From JAXDBM01 sp964460245 (GTDB lineage: Bacteria > Desulfobacterota > Syntrophia > Syntrophales > Fen-1087), in assembly GCA_964460245.1 (NCBI GenBank), contig CAYWTL010000024.1, positions 1 to 29,916 on the forward strand: a stretch of DNA of 29,916 bases, written 5' to 3'. The notes under the pieces were generated by a model, which searched no databases, was not told the origin of the DNA, and worked only from the letters and a program-made list of their open reading frames with translations. The translations under genes and the position numbers were made by a program. Positions 1 through 9,070 of this stretch are shown one piece after another. Position 1 is the first letter of the stretch, and every line of letters starts with the position of its first letter.

Positions 1-1506
1 TCGGCGGACGACCCTTCCCTGCACAGTTCGCAGAACGAGCAGGACAACCGGAATTATGCGAAATTCGCCAAAGTTCCCATGCTGGAGCCGGCCGACTCGA
101 ATGAGGCGAAGCGGTTCGTCAAGCTGGCCTTCGAAATCAGCGAGAAATTCGACACGCCCGTGTTCCTGCGGCCCACGACGCGCGTCGCTCATTCCAAGTC
201 CGTTGTCGACACGGAAGAGCCGATGGCGTTGGAGGACCGGACGGCCATTCAAATCAACGCCGCCAAATACGTCATGGTCCCTATCAACGCCCGCACCCGC
301 CGCGCGGAGGTCGAAAAGCGGTCCATCGCCCTTCAGGAATTCGCAGAAACCTTTTCCGAAAATCGAATGGAAATCAACGGCACGGAGGCCGGGATCATCA
401 CGGCGGGCATCCCCTATCATTACGCCAAGGATGTCTTTCCCGACTATTCCTACCTGAAACTGGGCATGGTCCACCCCTTGCCGGCCCGGATGATCCGTGA
501 ATTCGCGTCCCGGGTGAAAAAGGTCTATGTGGTCGAGGAGCTGGACCCCTTCATCGAGGAGCAGGTCCGGGCCATGGGAATCGCCGTCACCGGAAAAGAG
601 GTCTTTCCCTACACCAATGAATTCGATCCCGGCGTAATCGAGAAGGCCATTCGCGGCAAGACCGGAAAAGCGCCGAGCCTGCCAGCCGTCGCCATCCCGC
701 CGCGGCCGCCCAACCTCTGTCCGGGCTGCCCGCATCGCGGGCTCTTTTATGTCCTGGGAAAATTGAAGGCCTTCGTGACGGGCGACATCGGCTGCTACAC
801 GCTGTCCTACATGAAGCCGCTGGAAGGCCTGCACTCCTGTGTCTGCATGGGGGCCAGCGTCGGCATGGCTCACGGCATGAGCAAGGCCCTGAAGGAGAAG
901 GGAAAGGGAAAAGTGGTCGGCGTGATCGGCGACTCCACGTTCATTCATTCCGGAATCACGCCGCTCCTGAACATGGCCTACAACAAGGGCGATGCCGTCA
1001 TCGTCATTGCGGACAATCGGACCACGGCCATGACGGGCATGCAGGAACACCCGGCAACCGGCTTCACCCTTCAGGGCGAACCGACCGGTCAACTGAATTT
1101 TGCGGAACTGGCGACCGCTCTCGGCGTCAAAAGCGTCCGCACCATCGATCCCTACGACATCAAACAGACGCGGGCCGTCATGAAAGAGGAACTGGCCAGA
1201 CCGGGCGCCTCGGTGGTGATTGCCAACCGGTCCTGTGTCCTGTTCAAGAGGCACCAGACCGGACTGCAGCACCCCCTTCGCGTGAATCCCGAAAAGTGCA
1301 TCGGCTGCAAGGTCTGCCTCGGCCTCGGCTGCCCGCCGATTTCCTGGAGGAAGTTCGAGGACATGCCGGAAAGCGAGATCCGGAAGAACGCAAAGAAGCA
1401 GGATGGCCATTCCGTCATCGACCGGAACCTGTGCAACGGCTGCACGGTCTGCCGGCAGCTCTGCAAGGCCGGCGCCATCGAAGAGGAGGATCAGGCTCAT
1501 GAATGA
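1..1506 (+). CDS. iorA: Indolepyruvate:ferredoxin oxidoreductase, alpha subunit (5'-truncated)
   Basis: This is the thiamine-diphosphate subunit of the enzyme that oxidatively decarboxylates aryl-2-oxoacids to acyl-CoA and reduces ferredoxin, acting in the cytoplasm during amino-acid fermentation. The reading frame is open from base 1, so the N-terminus lies outside the window and 501 codons are visible. Seen in order: the end of the pyrimidine-binding half, the family signature LCPGCPHRGLFYVLG near base 715, the TPP-binding stretch GDIGCYTLSYMKPLEG and the GDSTFIHSG segment near base 925. The C-terminus carries two ferredoxin-type 4Fe-4S motifs, CIGCKVCLGLGCP and CNGCTVCRQLC. Complete IorA proteins have about 600 residues, so roughly 100 are missing upstream. 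The stop overlaps the start of iorB by 8 bases. Family assignment is secure. Substrate preference is inferred from family knowledge. Confidence 0.95.
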   Translation, partial: SADDPSLHSSQNEQDNRNYAKFAKVPMLEPADSNEAKRFVKLAFEISEKFDTPVFLRPTTRVAHSKSVVDTEEPMALEDRTAIQINAAKYVMVPINARTRRAEVEKRSIALQEFAETFSENRMEINGTEAGIITAGIPYHYAKDVFPDYSYLKLGMVHPLPARMIREFASRVKKVYVVEELDPFIEEQVRAMGIAVTGKEVFPYTNEFDPGVIEKAIRGKTGKAPSLPAVAIPPRPPNLCPGCPHRGLFYVLGKLKAFVTGDIGCYTLSYMKPLEGLHSCVCMGASVGMAHGMSKALKEKGKGKVVGVIGDSTFIHSGITPLLNMAYNKGDAVIVIADNRTTAMTGMQEHPATGFTLQGEPTGQLNFAELATALGVKSVRTIDPYDIKQTRAVMKEELARPGASVVIANRSCVLFKRHQTGLQHPLRVNPEKCIGCKVCLGLGCPPISWRKFEDMPESEIRKNAKKQDGHSVIDRNLCNGCTVCRQLCKAGAIEEEDQAHE

Positions 1507-2077
1507 CGGGGTTCGAAGCATCCTGCTGGCCGGCGTCGGCGGCCAGGGCATCCTGCGGGCGAGCGACATCCTCTGTCTGGCTTTCATGGAAGCCGGCCTG
1601 GATGTGAAAAAGAGCGAGGTGCACGGCATGGCCCAGCGGGGCGGCTGCGTCACCAGCCATGTCCGGTACGGGCGCAGGGTTCACTCGCCGATCGAGAAAA
1701 AGGGCGATGTGGATATTCTGGTGTCCTTTGAACAGCTTGAGGCCCTGCGCTACCTGGACTATCTGAAACCGGACGCGTCGATCATCGTCAACGAAGAGGA
1801 GATCTACCCGCCGTCGGTCAATCTCGGCGACGCGAAATACCCCGACCATATCGGTGAAACGATCAGCCGCCACTTCAAAACGGTCAAAATGGTCGACGGC
1901 CCCGGCATTGCGCGCGCGGCCGGAAACATCCGGACCGTCAACACGGCGCTGCTCGGCGTCCTGGCCAATTTTCTCGACATCCGGGATAATGTCTGGGAAA
2001 AGGTCCTGCGGGAGGCTTTTCCGGAAAAAGCGCTGAAGGCAAACCTGGAGGCTTTCCGTCTCGGCCGGTCAGCCTGA
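1499..2077 (+). CDS. iorB: Indolepyruvate:ferredoxin oxidoreductase, beta subunit
   Basis: This is the gamma-type subunit (192 residues) that pairs with IorA in the 2-oxoacid:ferredoxin oxidoreductase. It shows the family pattern LAGVGGQGILRASDI at the N-terminus, followed by SEVHGMAQRGGCVTSHVRYG, which is typical of the CoA/ferredoxin-side domain of these enzymes. The ATG at 1499 was chosen over longer in-frame starts because a strong Shine-Dalgarno GAGGAGG lies at 1483-1489, nine bases upstream, and because homology begins directly after it. The 8-base overlap with iorA implies translational coupling. No terminator with a T-tract is seen after it, although a strong hairpin lies at 2139-2173. 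Confidence 0.94.
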   Translation: MNDGVRSILLAGVGGQGILRASDILCLAFMEAGLDVKKSEVHGMAQRGGCVTSHVRYGRRVHSPIEKKGDVDILVSFEQLEALRYLDYLKPDASIIVNEEEIYPPSVNLGDAKYPDHIGETISRHFKTVKMVDGPGIARAAGNIRTVNTALLGVLANFLDIRDNVWEKVLREAFPEKALKANLEAFRLGRSA

Positions 2078-2138
2078 CCATTCATTTTGTGCAAAACCTT
2101 CCGTCACGCTCGAAATGGGCTCGACTGTTGCATCAACG

Positions 2139-2173
2139 CCCCGCATTTTTCGTTTTTTTCAAAAATGTCGGGG
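2139..2173. repeat. Long inverted repeat (hairpin) followed by a G-tract
   Basis: Left arm CCCCGCATTTTT (2139-2150) pairs with AAAAATGTCGGGG (2161-2173), leaving one bulged base and a 10-base T-rich loop. No T-run follows. Instead the right arm runs into GGGGGAGGGGGG (to 2180). It could end iorAB transcription or act as an mRNA 3'-end stabiliser. It is not a canonical intrinsic terminator. Confidence 0.55.
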
Positions 2174-2223
2174 GAGGGGGGTCACAAACATCAATGATTT
2201 CAATTCATATCGCATGTCAGATC

Positions 2224-2251
2224 TTGACATTTTCGAATTGATGGGTATTTT
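2224..2251 (+). promoter_or_regulatory. Sigma-70-type promoter for the DnaJ-like gene
   Basis: TTGACA at 2224-2229, a 16-base spacer and TATTTT at 2246-2251. The predicted start is near 2258, giving a leader of about 37 bases before the ATG at 2295. No CIRCE element is visible. Confidence 0.5.
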
Positions 2252-2294
2252 TCAACCAAAATCTCAGAAAATTTGAACATTTCCGAGGAGTCCA

Positions 2295-3257
2295 ATGGCA
2301 GAAGATTACTACAAGACTCTGGGCGTGGAAAAAAGCGCGACCGAAGATGAAATCAAGAAAGCCTACCGAAAGCTCGCCATGAAGTTCCATCCCGACCGCA
2401 ACCCCGGGAACAAGCAGGCTGAAGAAAAATTCAAGAAGATCAGCGAAGCCTACGCAGTCCTCAGCGATCAGGAAAAACGCAAGCAATACGAAAGTTTCGG
2501 ATCGGATGCCTTCCGGCAGCGGTACAGCCAGGAAGACATTTTCAGGAATTTCGATCTGAACGACATCCTGAGAGAATTCGGATTCGGGGGTTTCGGGGGC
2601 GGCAGAACGACCACCCGCACATACACCACCGGAGGCCGTGGCGGACGCACCTATACCACCCACGGCCAGGGTGAAAGCGACGATCCCTTTGCCGATCTTT
2701 TCGGAGGGGGCCGGCAGTACAGCCAGATGCCTCGAAAAGGCCAGGACATCGAGTATAACCTTTCGATTACATTGGAAGAATCTGTGTTCGGGGCGGAAAA
2801 GAAGCTGGCCCTGCAGAAAGAGGACCGCATCGAGGAGATCAACATCAAGATCCCGCCCGGGATCAGCAGCGGCAAGAAGCTGCGCTTGGCCGGCAAGGGC
2901 TCGCCGGGCTTCAATCAGGGTCCGCAGGGGGATCTTTACCTGAATATCACGGTCCAGCCGCATCCGATCTTCGCACGCGACGGAAACGACATCCATGTGG
3001 AAAAGTCGGTCCGATTTTCACAGGCGGTCCTGGGAAGCAGCATCGACGTTCCGACGATCGACGGAACGATGAAGCGGATAAAAATCCCGGCCGGAACCCA
3101 GAACAACACCAAGATCCGGATGAAGGGTTTCGGTGTGCCCATTTTAAAGGGCGGCGGCAAGGGAGACCAGTTCGTGAAAATATCCATTGACGTCCCGAAG
3201 AGGCTCTCGGACAAGCAGGCGCAGCTCGTCAAGAAACTGAGTGAGGAGGGTCTATAA
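2295..3257 (+). CDS. cbpA: DnaJ-family co-chaperone without zinc finger (CbpA/DnaJ class B type)
   Basis: This 320-residue J-domain protein stimulates the ATPase of DnaK and delivers unfolded clients. The J domain occupies about residues 5-70 with the essential HPD at 32-34 (FHPDRNPG). A Gly/Phe-rich linker with a Thr/Arg/Gly-rich part (about 92-125) follows. Two beta-sandwich client-binding domains then follow (about 145-310, with IPPGISSGKKLRLAGKG and the C-terminal KGGGKGDQFVKI). The four CXXCXGXG zinc motifs of DnaJ are absent, which gives the CbpA-like class. Shine-Dalgarno GAGGAG at 2285-2290 supports the start. It is transcribed alone from its own promoter and converges on the UPF0280 gene. 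No dnaK or grpE is in the window, so this is probably an accessory DnaJ. Confidence 0.93.
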   Translation: MAEDYYKTLGVEKSATEDEIKKAYRKLAMKFHPDRNPGNKQAEEKFKKISEAYAVLSDQEKRKQYESFGSDAFRQRYSQEDIFRNFDLNDILREFGFGGFGGGRTTTRTYTTGGRGGRTYTTHGQGESDDPFADLFGGGRQYSQMPRKGQDIEYNLSITLEESVFGAEKKLALQKEDRIEEINIKIPPGISSGKKLRLAGKGSPGFNQGPQGDLYLNITVQPHPIFARDGNDIHVEKSVRFSQAVLGSSIDVPTIDGTMKRIKIPAGTQNNTKIRMKGFGVPILKGGGKGDQFVKISIDVPKRLSDKQAQLVKKLSEEGL

Positions 3258-3330
3258 CAACGGATTGATTGTTGAAGTCCGGATTTTACCGGAAATGTAA
3301 ATGTCGCATAAGATATGTTATGTAAACTTT

Positions 3331-3355
3331 ATGCCGGAACAGCCATGACCGGCAT
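3331..3355. terminator. Weak hairpin between convergent genes
   Basis: ATGCCGG (3331-3337) pairs with CCGGCAT (3349-3355) around an 11-base loop, between the stops of the convergent DnaJ-like and UPF0280 genes. Only short T-runs flank it, so its use as a bidirectional terminator is uncertain. Confidence 0.3.
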
Positions 3356-3357
3356 CT

Positions 3358-4083
3358 TCAAACCAGTTCCATTTTCCCCCAGACTCCCAGCTCCGCTTCC
3401 ATGATAATTAAAATCCCGAGCACGCCACTGATTCCGGATCCCGCCTGAATCGCCTTTCGAATGTCAGCTTTTGTTTTGCTGAGATTGCCGATGGCCGTCG
3501 CGGCCGCGTCTGCAAGGACCGCTGAACGGCATTTCACGCAGACCGCATCCGCCCTGCCGAGGCTCAACGAGGGCCCGACTGTTGCTGACGACGTACAGAT
3601 CCCCAAGGGCATTTCAGACGGGTGCACTCTCAAGGCGATCTTCTCGCTGAGAGGCGAATCTCCGGCGAAAATGCCGACAGTAATATCTCTGAATGTATTC
3701 AAATAGATATCCCCTCCATTCTCAACAATTACATTATGGTTTTGCAGGAGAAGATCCCGGCCCACATGTTCCGCAACGGCCCCGGCGACGGAGGCCATGG
3801 GACCGACGCCGGTTAAACCGGAGACCTTGAGCATATCCCTGACGATGTCCGGCGCCAAATGATCCTCTTCAAGCGGCGTAAGGGATGTCAAAAAATCGGG
3901 GTGGATTCGGATGTACGATTCGAGATGGCCACGGTGTTTGTGAACCGATTGAAGCGCCGCCTCCGTCAGGTCGGTGTCCGAACTGATACAAAGGTCGGTC
4001 TCACGGACTTTTACCTGGTATGACACCAGATCATGCCGGAAGACCTTGTTGCGGTAGGTTCTTTCGGTGAATCCCGTTCCCAT
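3358..4083 (-). CDS. UPF0280 family protein (ApbE-related fold), function unknown
   Basis: A 241-residue protein of the UPF0280 family, whose members are common in anaerobes and methanogens and resemble ApbE-type flavin transferases in fold. Its biochemical function is not established. Family features seen: N-terminal FTERTYRNKVFRHDLVSYQ, the central GVGPMASVAGAVAEHVGRDL, then VIVENGGDIYLNT and LGICTSSATVGPSLSLGRAD. It is the last gene of the minus-strand run, 18 bases after the dnaE stop, so it is probably co-transcribed with dnaE. No clear Shine-Dalgarno precedes the ATG, but the homology starts within the first ten residues, which supports this start. The family call is confident. Any role in flavin or cofactor chemistry is inference. 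Confidence 0.85.
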   Translation of the reverse strand: MGTGFTERTYRNKVFRHDLVSYQVKVRETDLCISSDTDLTEAALQSVHKHRGHLESYIRIHPDFLTSLTPLEEDHLAPDIVRDMLKVSGLTGVGPMASVAGAVAEHVGRDLLLQNHNVIVENGGDIYLNTFRDITVGIFAGDSPLSEKIALRVHPSEMPLGICTSSATVGPSLSLGRADAVCVKCRSAVLADAAATAIGNLSKTKADIRKAIQAGSGISGVLGILIIMEAELGVWGKMELV

Positions 4084-4101
4084 GGATGGATGAGGGTTGT
4101 T

Positions 4102-7100
4102 TCAGATGAACCGGGTGGCGCCGGCCCCAAGGATCCGGTCGGCTTCTTTCTTCAGCAGACCGGAGGGTTCCACCCTGCAGTTCGCGCCCAGATAGACGAT
4201 CGTCCGGCTTTGTTCGTTCATGAGTTCGATGTATCCGTCGGTTTTCCCGCCATGCTCTACCAGGAGCCGCTTGAGCGCATCCAGGGAGTCGAAGGTCAAG
4301 CGTCCGGCATCGAAGCGGAAATGCACGGCGCGGGGCGGCTGATCGATGGCATTGGCGAGCGTTTCGATTTCCGCGGCGATGATCTTGACGTCTTTTGCCC
4401 TTCCGCCGTTGAAATTGTGCGGATCTCCGGCGGTCACATCTTCCTCGGAGACATCGGCAACGCCCCGAATGATGACGGGATCATCGGCGTGCAGCAGGGA
4501 GTAGGCCTTTTTGTAGACGTCGGCGAAAAAGATTGACGTGAGGGAGCCCTTCAGGTCTTCAAGCGTGACATAGGCCATGATGTCTTTTTTCTTGGTCTTG
4601 ACTTCCCGAATGTTGCTGACAATGCCGCAGACGGAGACTTCATCCTTGTCGTTTTTGTCCAGGATGGTCTCCGCGTCCGCATTCGTCACAAGGGAAAGCC
4701 GGCCCGAAAATCTGGAAAGGGGGTGGCCTGTGACATAGAAGCCGAGCGTTTCCTTTTCATAGGCGAGCAGTTCCTTGTGATCCCACTCCGGGGTGTCGGG
4801 AAGGAAAGAGGGTCGCGGCGGGCCGTTCGCTTCTTGGCGCTGATCCAGATGATCGAAGATGCTGCCCTGCCCGCTGCTCTTTTCCCTGCGAAGACGCTGG
4901 GCCAGTTCCATGGTTTCCTCATAGGAGGCCATCAGATGGCTTCTCCTGTGCCCGAGGGAATCGAAGGCTCCGCATTTGATCAGGCTTTCGACGACACGCT
5001 TGTTGATTTTCCGCGGGTCGATCTGTCCGCAGAAATGATCGAACGATTGAAATTTCCCCTGACGGTTCCGGGCTTCGATGATGGCGTCAATGGCGCCGAC
5101 GCCGACATTTTTGACCGCGGCGAGGCCGAAGCGGATGTGGGCGCCGGACACGCTGAAATCCCGCAGTGATTCATTGATGTCCGGGGGCAGGACGCTGATG
5201 CCCATCTCCTTGCAGCCGGCGATGTGCTTGATGATTTTGTCGCGGTTGTCCTTTTCACTGGTCAGAAGAGCGGCCATGAACTCCGCCGGGTAATGCGCCT
5301 TCAGGTAAGCCGTCTGATAGGAGATCATCGCATAGGCCGTGCTGTGGGACTTGTTGAAGCCGTACTCGGCAAATGTCTCCATCTGCTCCCAGATTTTCCG
5401 GGCTTTCGGCTCCGGTATTTTATTGGCCTTGGCGCCCTGGAGAAACTTCGGTCTTTCCTTCTCCATTTCTTCGGTCTTCTTCTTGCTCATGACCTTCCGG
5501 AGCGTGTCTGCTTCCGCCATCGTGTAATGACCGATCACGCTGGCAATCTGCATCACCTGTTCCTGGTATACGATTACGCCGTAAGTTTCCTTCAGGATGG
5601 CCTCAAGCTCCGGAACTTCATAGGTGATCCGGGTCTTCCCCTGCTTTCGGGATATGAATTCGTTCACCATGTTCATCGGACCGGGACGGTAAAGCGCAAT
5701 CAGGGCGATGACATCCTCGATGCAGTCCGGCTTCATTCTGATCAGAATATCCTTCATGCCCGCGCTTTCCAACTGAAACACGCCGTCCGTCTCCCCGCGC
5801 ATCAGCAGCTGGTACGTTTTTTCCTCATCCAGCGGCAGGGCATCGACATCGAGGTCGACCCCCCTCCCCTCCCGGATGAGCTGGAGCGAGTTCTTGATCA
5901 CCGTCAGGGTCTTCAACCCCAAAAAATCGAACTTGGTCAAACCGACCGTCTGGATGCCGTCCATGGCAAACTGCGTGACCACATCATCTTTCGGCGAGCA
6001 GAGCGGCACCCGCTCCACAAGCGGGACATCGGAAATGACGACGCCGGCCGCGTGGGTCGAGGCATGGCGGTTCAAACCCTCCAGCGAACGCGACAGTGAA
6101 AGCAATCTGGCGATTTTCGGATTTCTTCTTTCCTCCTCCTGAAGCCGGGGGTCTTTCATCGCCTCCTCCAGCGTGATGTTGAGCTGGTTCGGAATCAGCT
6201 TGGCAATGGCGTCCACCTCCGCATAAGGCATGTTCAGCGCCCTGCCGACGTCGCGGATGACTCCCTTTGCCTGCATTTTCCCGAAGGTGATGATCTGCGA
6301 TACTTTGTCGGTACCGTACTTTTCCATCACGTAGCGGATGATTTCATCCCGTCGCTCCTGGCAGAAGTCGATGTCGATATCGGGCATGCTGACGCGGTCC
6401 GGGTTCAGGAACCTTTCGAAGAAAAGTCCGTATCGAATGGGATCGATTTTCGTGATCCCGAGTGCATAGGCCACCAGACTTCCGGCCGCCGACCCCCGTC
6501 CGGGTCCTACGGGAATCTCCTGCTGCCTGGCATAGGCGACAAAATCCGACACGATCAGGAAATAACCGGCAAATCCCATGGATTTGATCATTTCCAGCTC
6601 TTCCCGAAGGCGCTTTTCGTATTTCTCCCGAAGCGTGCCGTTGGCTTTTCCCTTCAGGATACTCGGCATCCGCTCCTGAAGGCCCGCCTGCGCCTTGGAT
6701 TTCAGGATGTCATCCAGCGTATCGTCGTCACTGATTTCAAAGTGCGGGAGAAAAAATTTCCCGAATTCGAAAGTCAGGTTGCAGCGCTCCGCGATCCGGA
6801 CCGTATTATCCAAGGCTTCCGGACAGTGGGAAAACAGCTCCCGCATTTCCGCCGGCGACTTCAGGTAGAACTGGTCCGTCGCGAACCGCATGCGGTCCCG
6901 GTCCTCCAGCGTCTTTCCGGTTTGTATGCAGAGCAGCACCTCGTGGGCCTCCGCGTCCTGACGGTCGAGGTAATGACAGTCATTGGTGGCGACCAGCGGG
7001 ATGGAAAGCTCCCGGCTCAACGCAAGAAGACCGCGGTTGACCTTCTTCTGATCGGGAAGGCCGTTTTCCATGATCTCCAGAAAGAAATCATCGTCCCCGA

Positions 7101-7605
7101 AGATCTCGCGGTATTCCGAGGCGGCATTTCGGGCCGCGTCCGGGTTTTCCTGCATCAGAAAACCGGCAATTTCGCCGTGCAGGCAAGCGCTCATGCCGAT
7201 CAGGCCTTCGTGGTGCATTTTCAGGAGTTCCTTGTCGATGCGGGGCCGGTAATAAAATCCCTCCAGGTAACCGGCGGTGGTGAGTTTCATGAGGTTTTTG
7301 TAGCCCTGCATGTTTTTCACCAGGACCAGGAGGTGCCGTGCCGATTCCCCGGAACTCCGGGCGTTCTTGTCGAAACGGCTCCCGGGCGCGACATACAGTT
7401 CGCAACCGATGATGGGCTTGACACCCTGCTTGTCGGCCTGCTGGTAAAAGCTGATGGCTCCGAACATATTGCCGTGATCGGTCATGGCAATAGCGGGCAT
7501 TTGATGGTGTTTTACTTTTTTGAACAGATCGCCCAGGCGAATGGTTCCGTCCAGGAGGCTGTACTGGGTATGGACATGGAGGTGGACGAAATCGGCGTGC
7601 TTCAT
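4102..7605 (-). CDS. dnaE: DNA polymerase III alpha subunit
   Basis: Replicative DNA polymerase catalytic subunit, 1167 residues, the usual DnaE size. Order: PHP domain (1 to about 280; LHVHTQYSLLDG, AMTDHGNMFGA, VATNDCHYLD), then the C-family polymerase core with GPGRGSAAGSLVAYALGI and the catalytic-aspartate block MPDIDIDFCQERRDEI. Next come FDFLGLKTLTVI, the fingers/tandem HhH region (AEYGFNKSHSTAYAMISYQT) and a C-terminal OB domain (DEVSVCGIVSNIREVKTKK). The in-frame ORF extends 19 codons upstream into guaB, but the ATG at 7605 was chosen because it begins exactly where the PHP domain does (MKHADFVHLHVH) and lies 4 bases after the guaB stop. Coupling to guaB is likely. The PHP metal ligands appear intact (see findings). 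Confidence 0.97.
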   Translation of the reverse strand: MKHADFVHLHVHTQYSLLDGTIRLGDLFKKVKHHQMPAIAMTDHGNMFGAISFYQQADKQGVKPIIGCELYVAPGSRFDKNARSSGESARHLLVLVKNMQGYKNLMKLTTAGYLEGFYYRPRIDKELLKMHHEGLIGMSACLHGEIAGFLMQENPDAARNAASEYREIFGDDDFFLEIMENGLPDQKKVNRGLLALSRELSIPLVATNDCHYLDRQDAEAHEVLLCIQTGKTLEDRDRMRFATDQFYLKSPAEMRELFSHCPEALDNTVRIAERCNLTFEFGKFFLPHFEISDDDTLDDILKSKAQAGLQERMPSILKGKANGTLREKYEKRLREELEMIKSMGFAGYFLIVSDFVAYARQQEIPVGPGRGSAAGSLVAYALGITKIDPIRYGLFFERFLNPDRVSMPDIDIDFCQERRDEIIRYVMEKYGTDKVSQIITFGKMQAKGVIRDVGRALNMPYAEVDAIAKLIPNQLNITLEEAMKDPRLQEEERRNPKIARLLSLSRSLEGLNRHASTHAAGVVISDVPLVERVPLCSPKDDVVTQFAMDGIQTVGLTKFDFLGLKTLTVIKNSLQLIREGRGVDLDVDALPLDEEKTYQLLMRGETDGVFQLESAGMKDILIRMKPDCIEDVIALIALYRPGPMNMVNEFISRKQGKTRITYEVPELEAILKETYGVIVYQEQVMQIASVIGHYTMAEADTLRKVMSKKKTEEMEKERPKFLQGAKANKIPEPKARKIWEQMETFAEYGFNKSHSTAYAMISYQTAYLKAHYPAEFMAALLTSEKDNRDKIIKHIAGCKEMGISVLPPDINESLRDFSVSGAHIRFGLAAVKNVGVGAIDAIIEARNRQGKFQSFDHFCGQIDPRKINKRVVESLIKCGAFDSLGHRRSHLMASYEETMELAQRLRREKSSGQGSIFDHLDQRQEANGPPRPSFLPDTPEWDHKELLAYEKETLGFYVTGHPLSRFSGRLSLVTNADAETILDKNDKDEVSVCGIVSNIREVKTKKKDIMAYVTLEDLKGSLTSIFFADVYKKAYSLLHADDPVIIRGVADVSEEDVTAGDPHNFNGGRAKDVKIIAAEIETLANAIDQPPRAVHFRFDAGRLTFDSLDALKRLLVEHGGKTDGYIELMNEQSRTIVYLGANCRVEPSGLLKKEADRILGAGATRFI

Positions 7606-7609
7606 CGGG

Positions 7610-9070
7610 TCAATCCAGCCAGTAGTTGGGCGCTTCCTTGGTGATGATGACATCATGGACATGGCTTTCGCGCAGCCCCGCCGAGGTGATGCGCACGAAT
7701 CTGGCGCGCTCCCTCAATTCCGGAACGGTCCGGCACCCGACATACCCCATGCCCGCCTTGAGCCCCCCGATGAGTTGAAGGATACTCGCGGACAGCGATC
7801 CCCGAAAGGGGACCCGGCCCTCGATCCCCTCGGGAACCAGCTTCAGATTATCTTCCATGTCGTCCTGATAGTAGCGGTCCCGGCTCCCCATCTTCATGGC
7901 TTCGAGAGATCCCATGCCGCGATAGAGCTTGTAGCTCCTTCCCTGATACAGGATGGTCTCGCCGGGGCTTTCCTCCGTACCGGCAAAGAGGCTTCCGATC
8001 ATGACGGCGTGGGCGCCCGCCGCCAGCGCCTTGGCGATGTCCCCCGAAAATTTGATGCCTCCGTCGGCGATCACGGGAATGCCGAGACGGGCGGCAGCCT
8101 TGGCGGCATCCCGTATGGCGCTCATCTGGGGAACGCCGACGCCGGCGATGATCCGCGTCGTGCAGATCGAACCCGGCCCGACGCCGACCTTGACGGCATC
8201 CACGCCGGCCTCGATCAGGGCCTCCGCCCCTTCCCGGGTCGCCACGTTTCCCGCAATCAGTTCGCAGTTCGGAAAATTTCGTTTCGTGTCGCGGATCGCA
8301 TCCAGGACCCCCGCAGAATGTCCATGCGAAGTGTCGATCACGATAACGTCCACCCCGGCGTTCATCAGCGCCTCCACTCTCTGCTCACGGTCCAGAATCC
8401 CGACGGCGGCGCCGACGCGCAAGCGCCCCAGCGAATCCTTGCATGCGTTCGGGTACTTCTTGATTTTTTCGATATCCTTGATGGTGATAAGGCCCTTGAG
8501 ATTGTATTCGTCATCGACCACCAGCAGCTTTTCGATCCGGTGCTTGTGCAGCAACTGCTTGGATTCTTCAAGGGAAATGCTGGATTTCACGGTGACGAGG
8601 CGGTTTTTGGTCATGACCTTGGAAACCGGCTGATCGAGGTTGCTTTCAAAGCGAAGATCCCGGTTGGTGAGAATGCCCACGAGTTTTTTATTTTTCACCA
8701 CGGGAACGCCCGAAATCCGGTAGCGGTTCATGAGATCGAGCGCCTCCCGCACTTTCTGTCCCGGTCCGATGGTAATGGGATCCACGATCATGCCGCTTTC
8801 CGATTTCTTGACTTTGTCCACCTCGGTGACCTGTCTTTCGATGCTCATGTTTCGGTGGATGATGCCGATGCCCCCCTCCTGGGCCATGCAGATGGCGGCC
8901 CTGGACTCCGTCACCGTATCCATGGCGGCACTGACGATGGGAATGTTCAACGCAATCCTTCCGGTCAGGAAAGTCGTCGTCTCGACATCCCTCGGCATGA
9001 TGGCCGATTCCGCCGGTACCAGCAGCAGATCGTCGAATGTCAGCGCTTCCTTCACATGATCTTCGAGCAT
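7610..9070 (-). CDS. guaB: IMP dehydrogenase
   Basis: Oxidises IMP to XMP with NAD+, the committed step of guanine nucleotide synthesis. The protein has 486 residues from the chosen start. The (beta/alpha)8 catalytic barrel is interrupted by a CBS pair (about residues 95-210; SGMIVDPITIGPGQKVREAL and LVTVKSSISLEESKQLL). The catalytic loop GVGPGSICTTRIIAGVG places the nucleophilic Cys at about residue 303, followed by IPVIADGGIKFSGDIAKALA and the flap YRGMGSLEAM. The ATG at 9070 was chosen over a start 19 codons upstream because GGAGGGG lies just upstream (9074-9080) and homology begins with the family-typical ALTFDDLLLVP. It lies 70 bases after the DUF1285 gene. The stop is 4 bases from the dnaE start. 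Confidence 0.97.
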   Translation of the reverse strand: MLEDHVKEALTFDDLLLVPAESAIMPRDVETTTFLTGRIALNIPIVSAAMDTVTESRAAICMAQEGGIGIIHRNMSIERQVTEVDKVKKSESGMIVDPITIGPGQKVREALDLMNRYRISGVPVVKNKKLVGILTNRDLRFESNLDQPVSKVMTKNRLVTVKSSISLEESKQLLHKHRIEKLLVVDDEYNLKGLITIKDIEKIKKYPNACKDSLGRLRVGAAVGILDREQRVEALMNAGVDVIVIDTSHGHSAGVLDAIRDTKRNFPNCELIAGNVATREGAEALIEAGVDAVKVGVGPGSICTTRIIAGVGVPQMSAIRDAAKAAARLGIPVIADGGIKFSGDIAKALAAGAHAVMIGSLFAGTEESPGETILYQGRSYKLYRGMGSLEAMKMGSRDRYYQDDMEDNLKLVPEGIEGRVPFRGSLSASILQLIGGLKAGMGYVGCRTVPELRERARFVRITSAGLRESHVHDVIITKEAPNYWLD

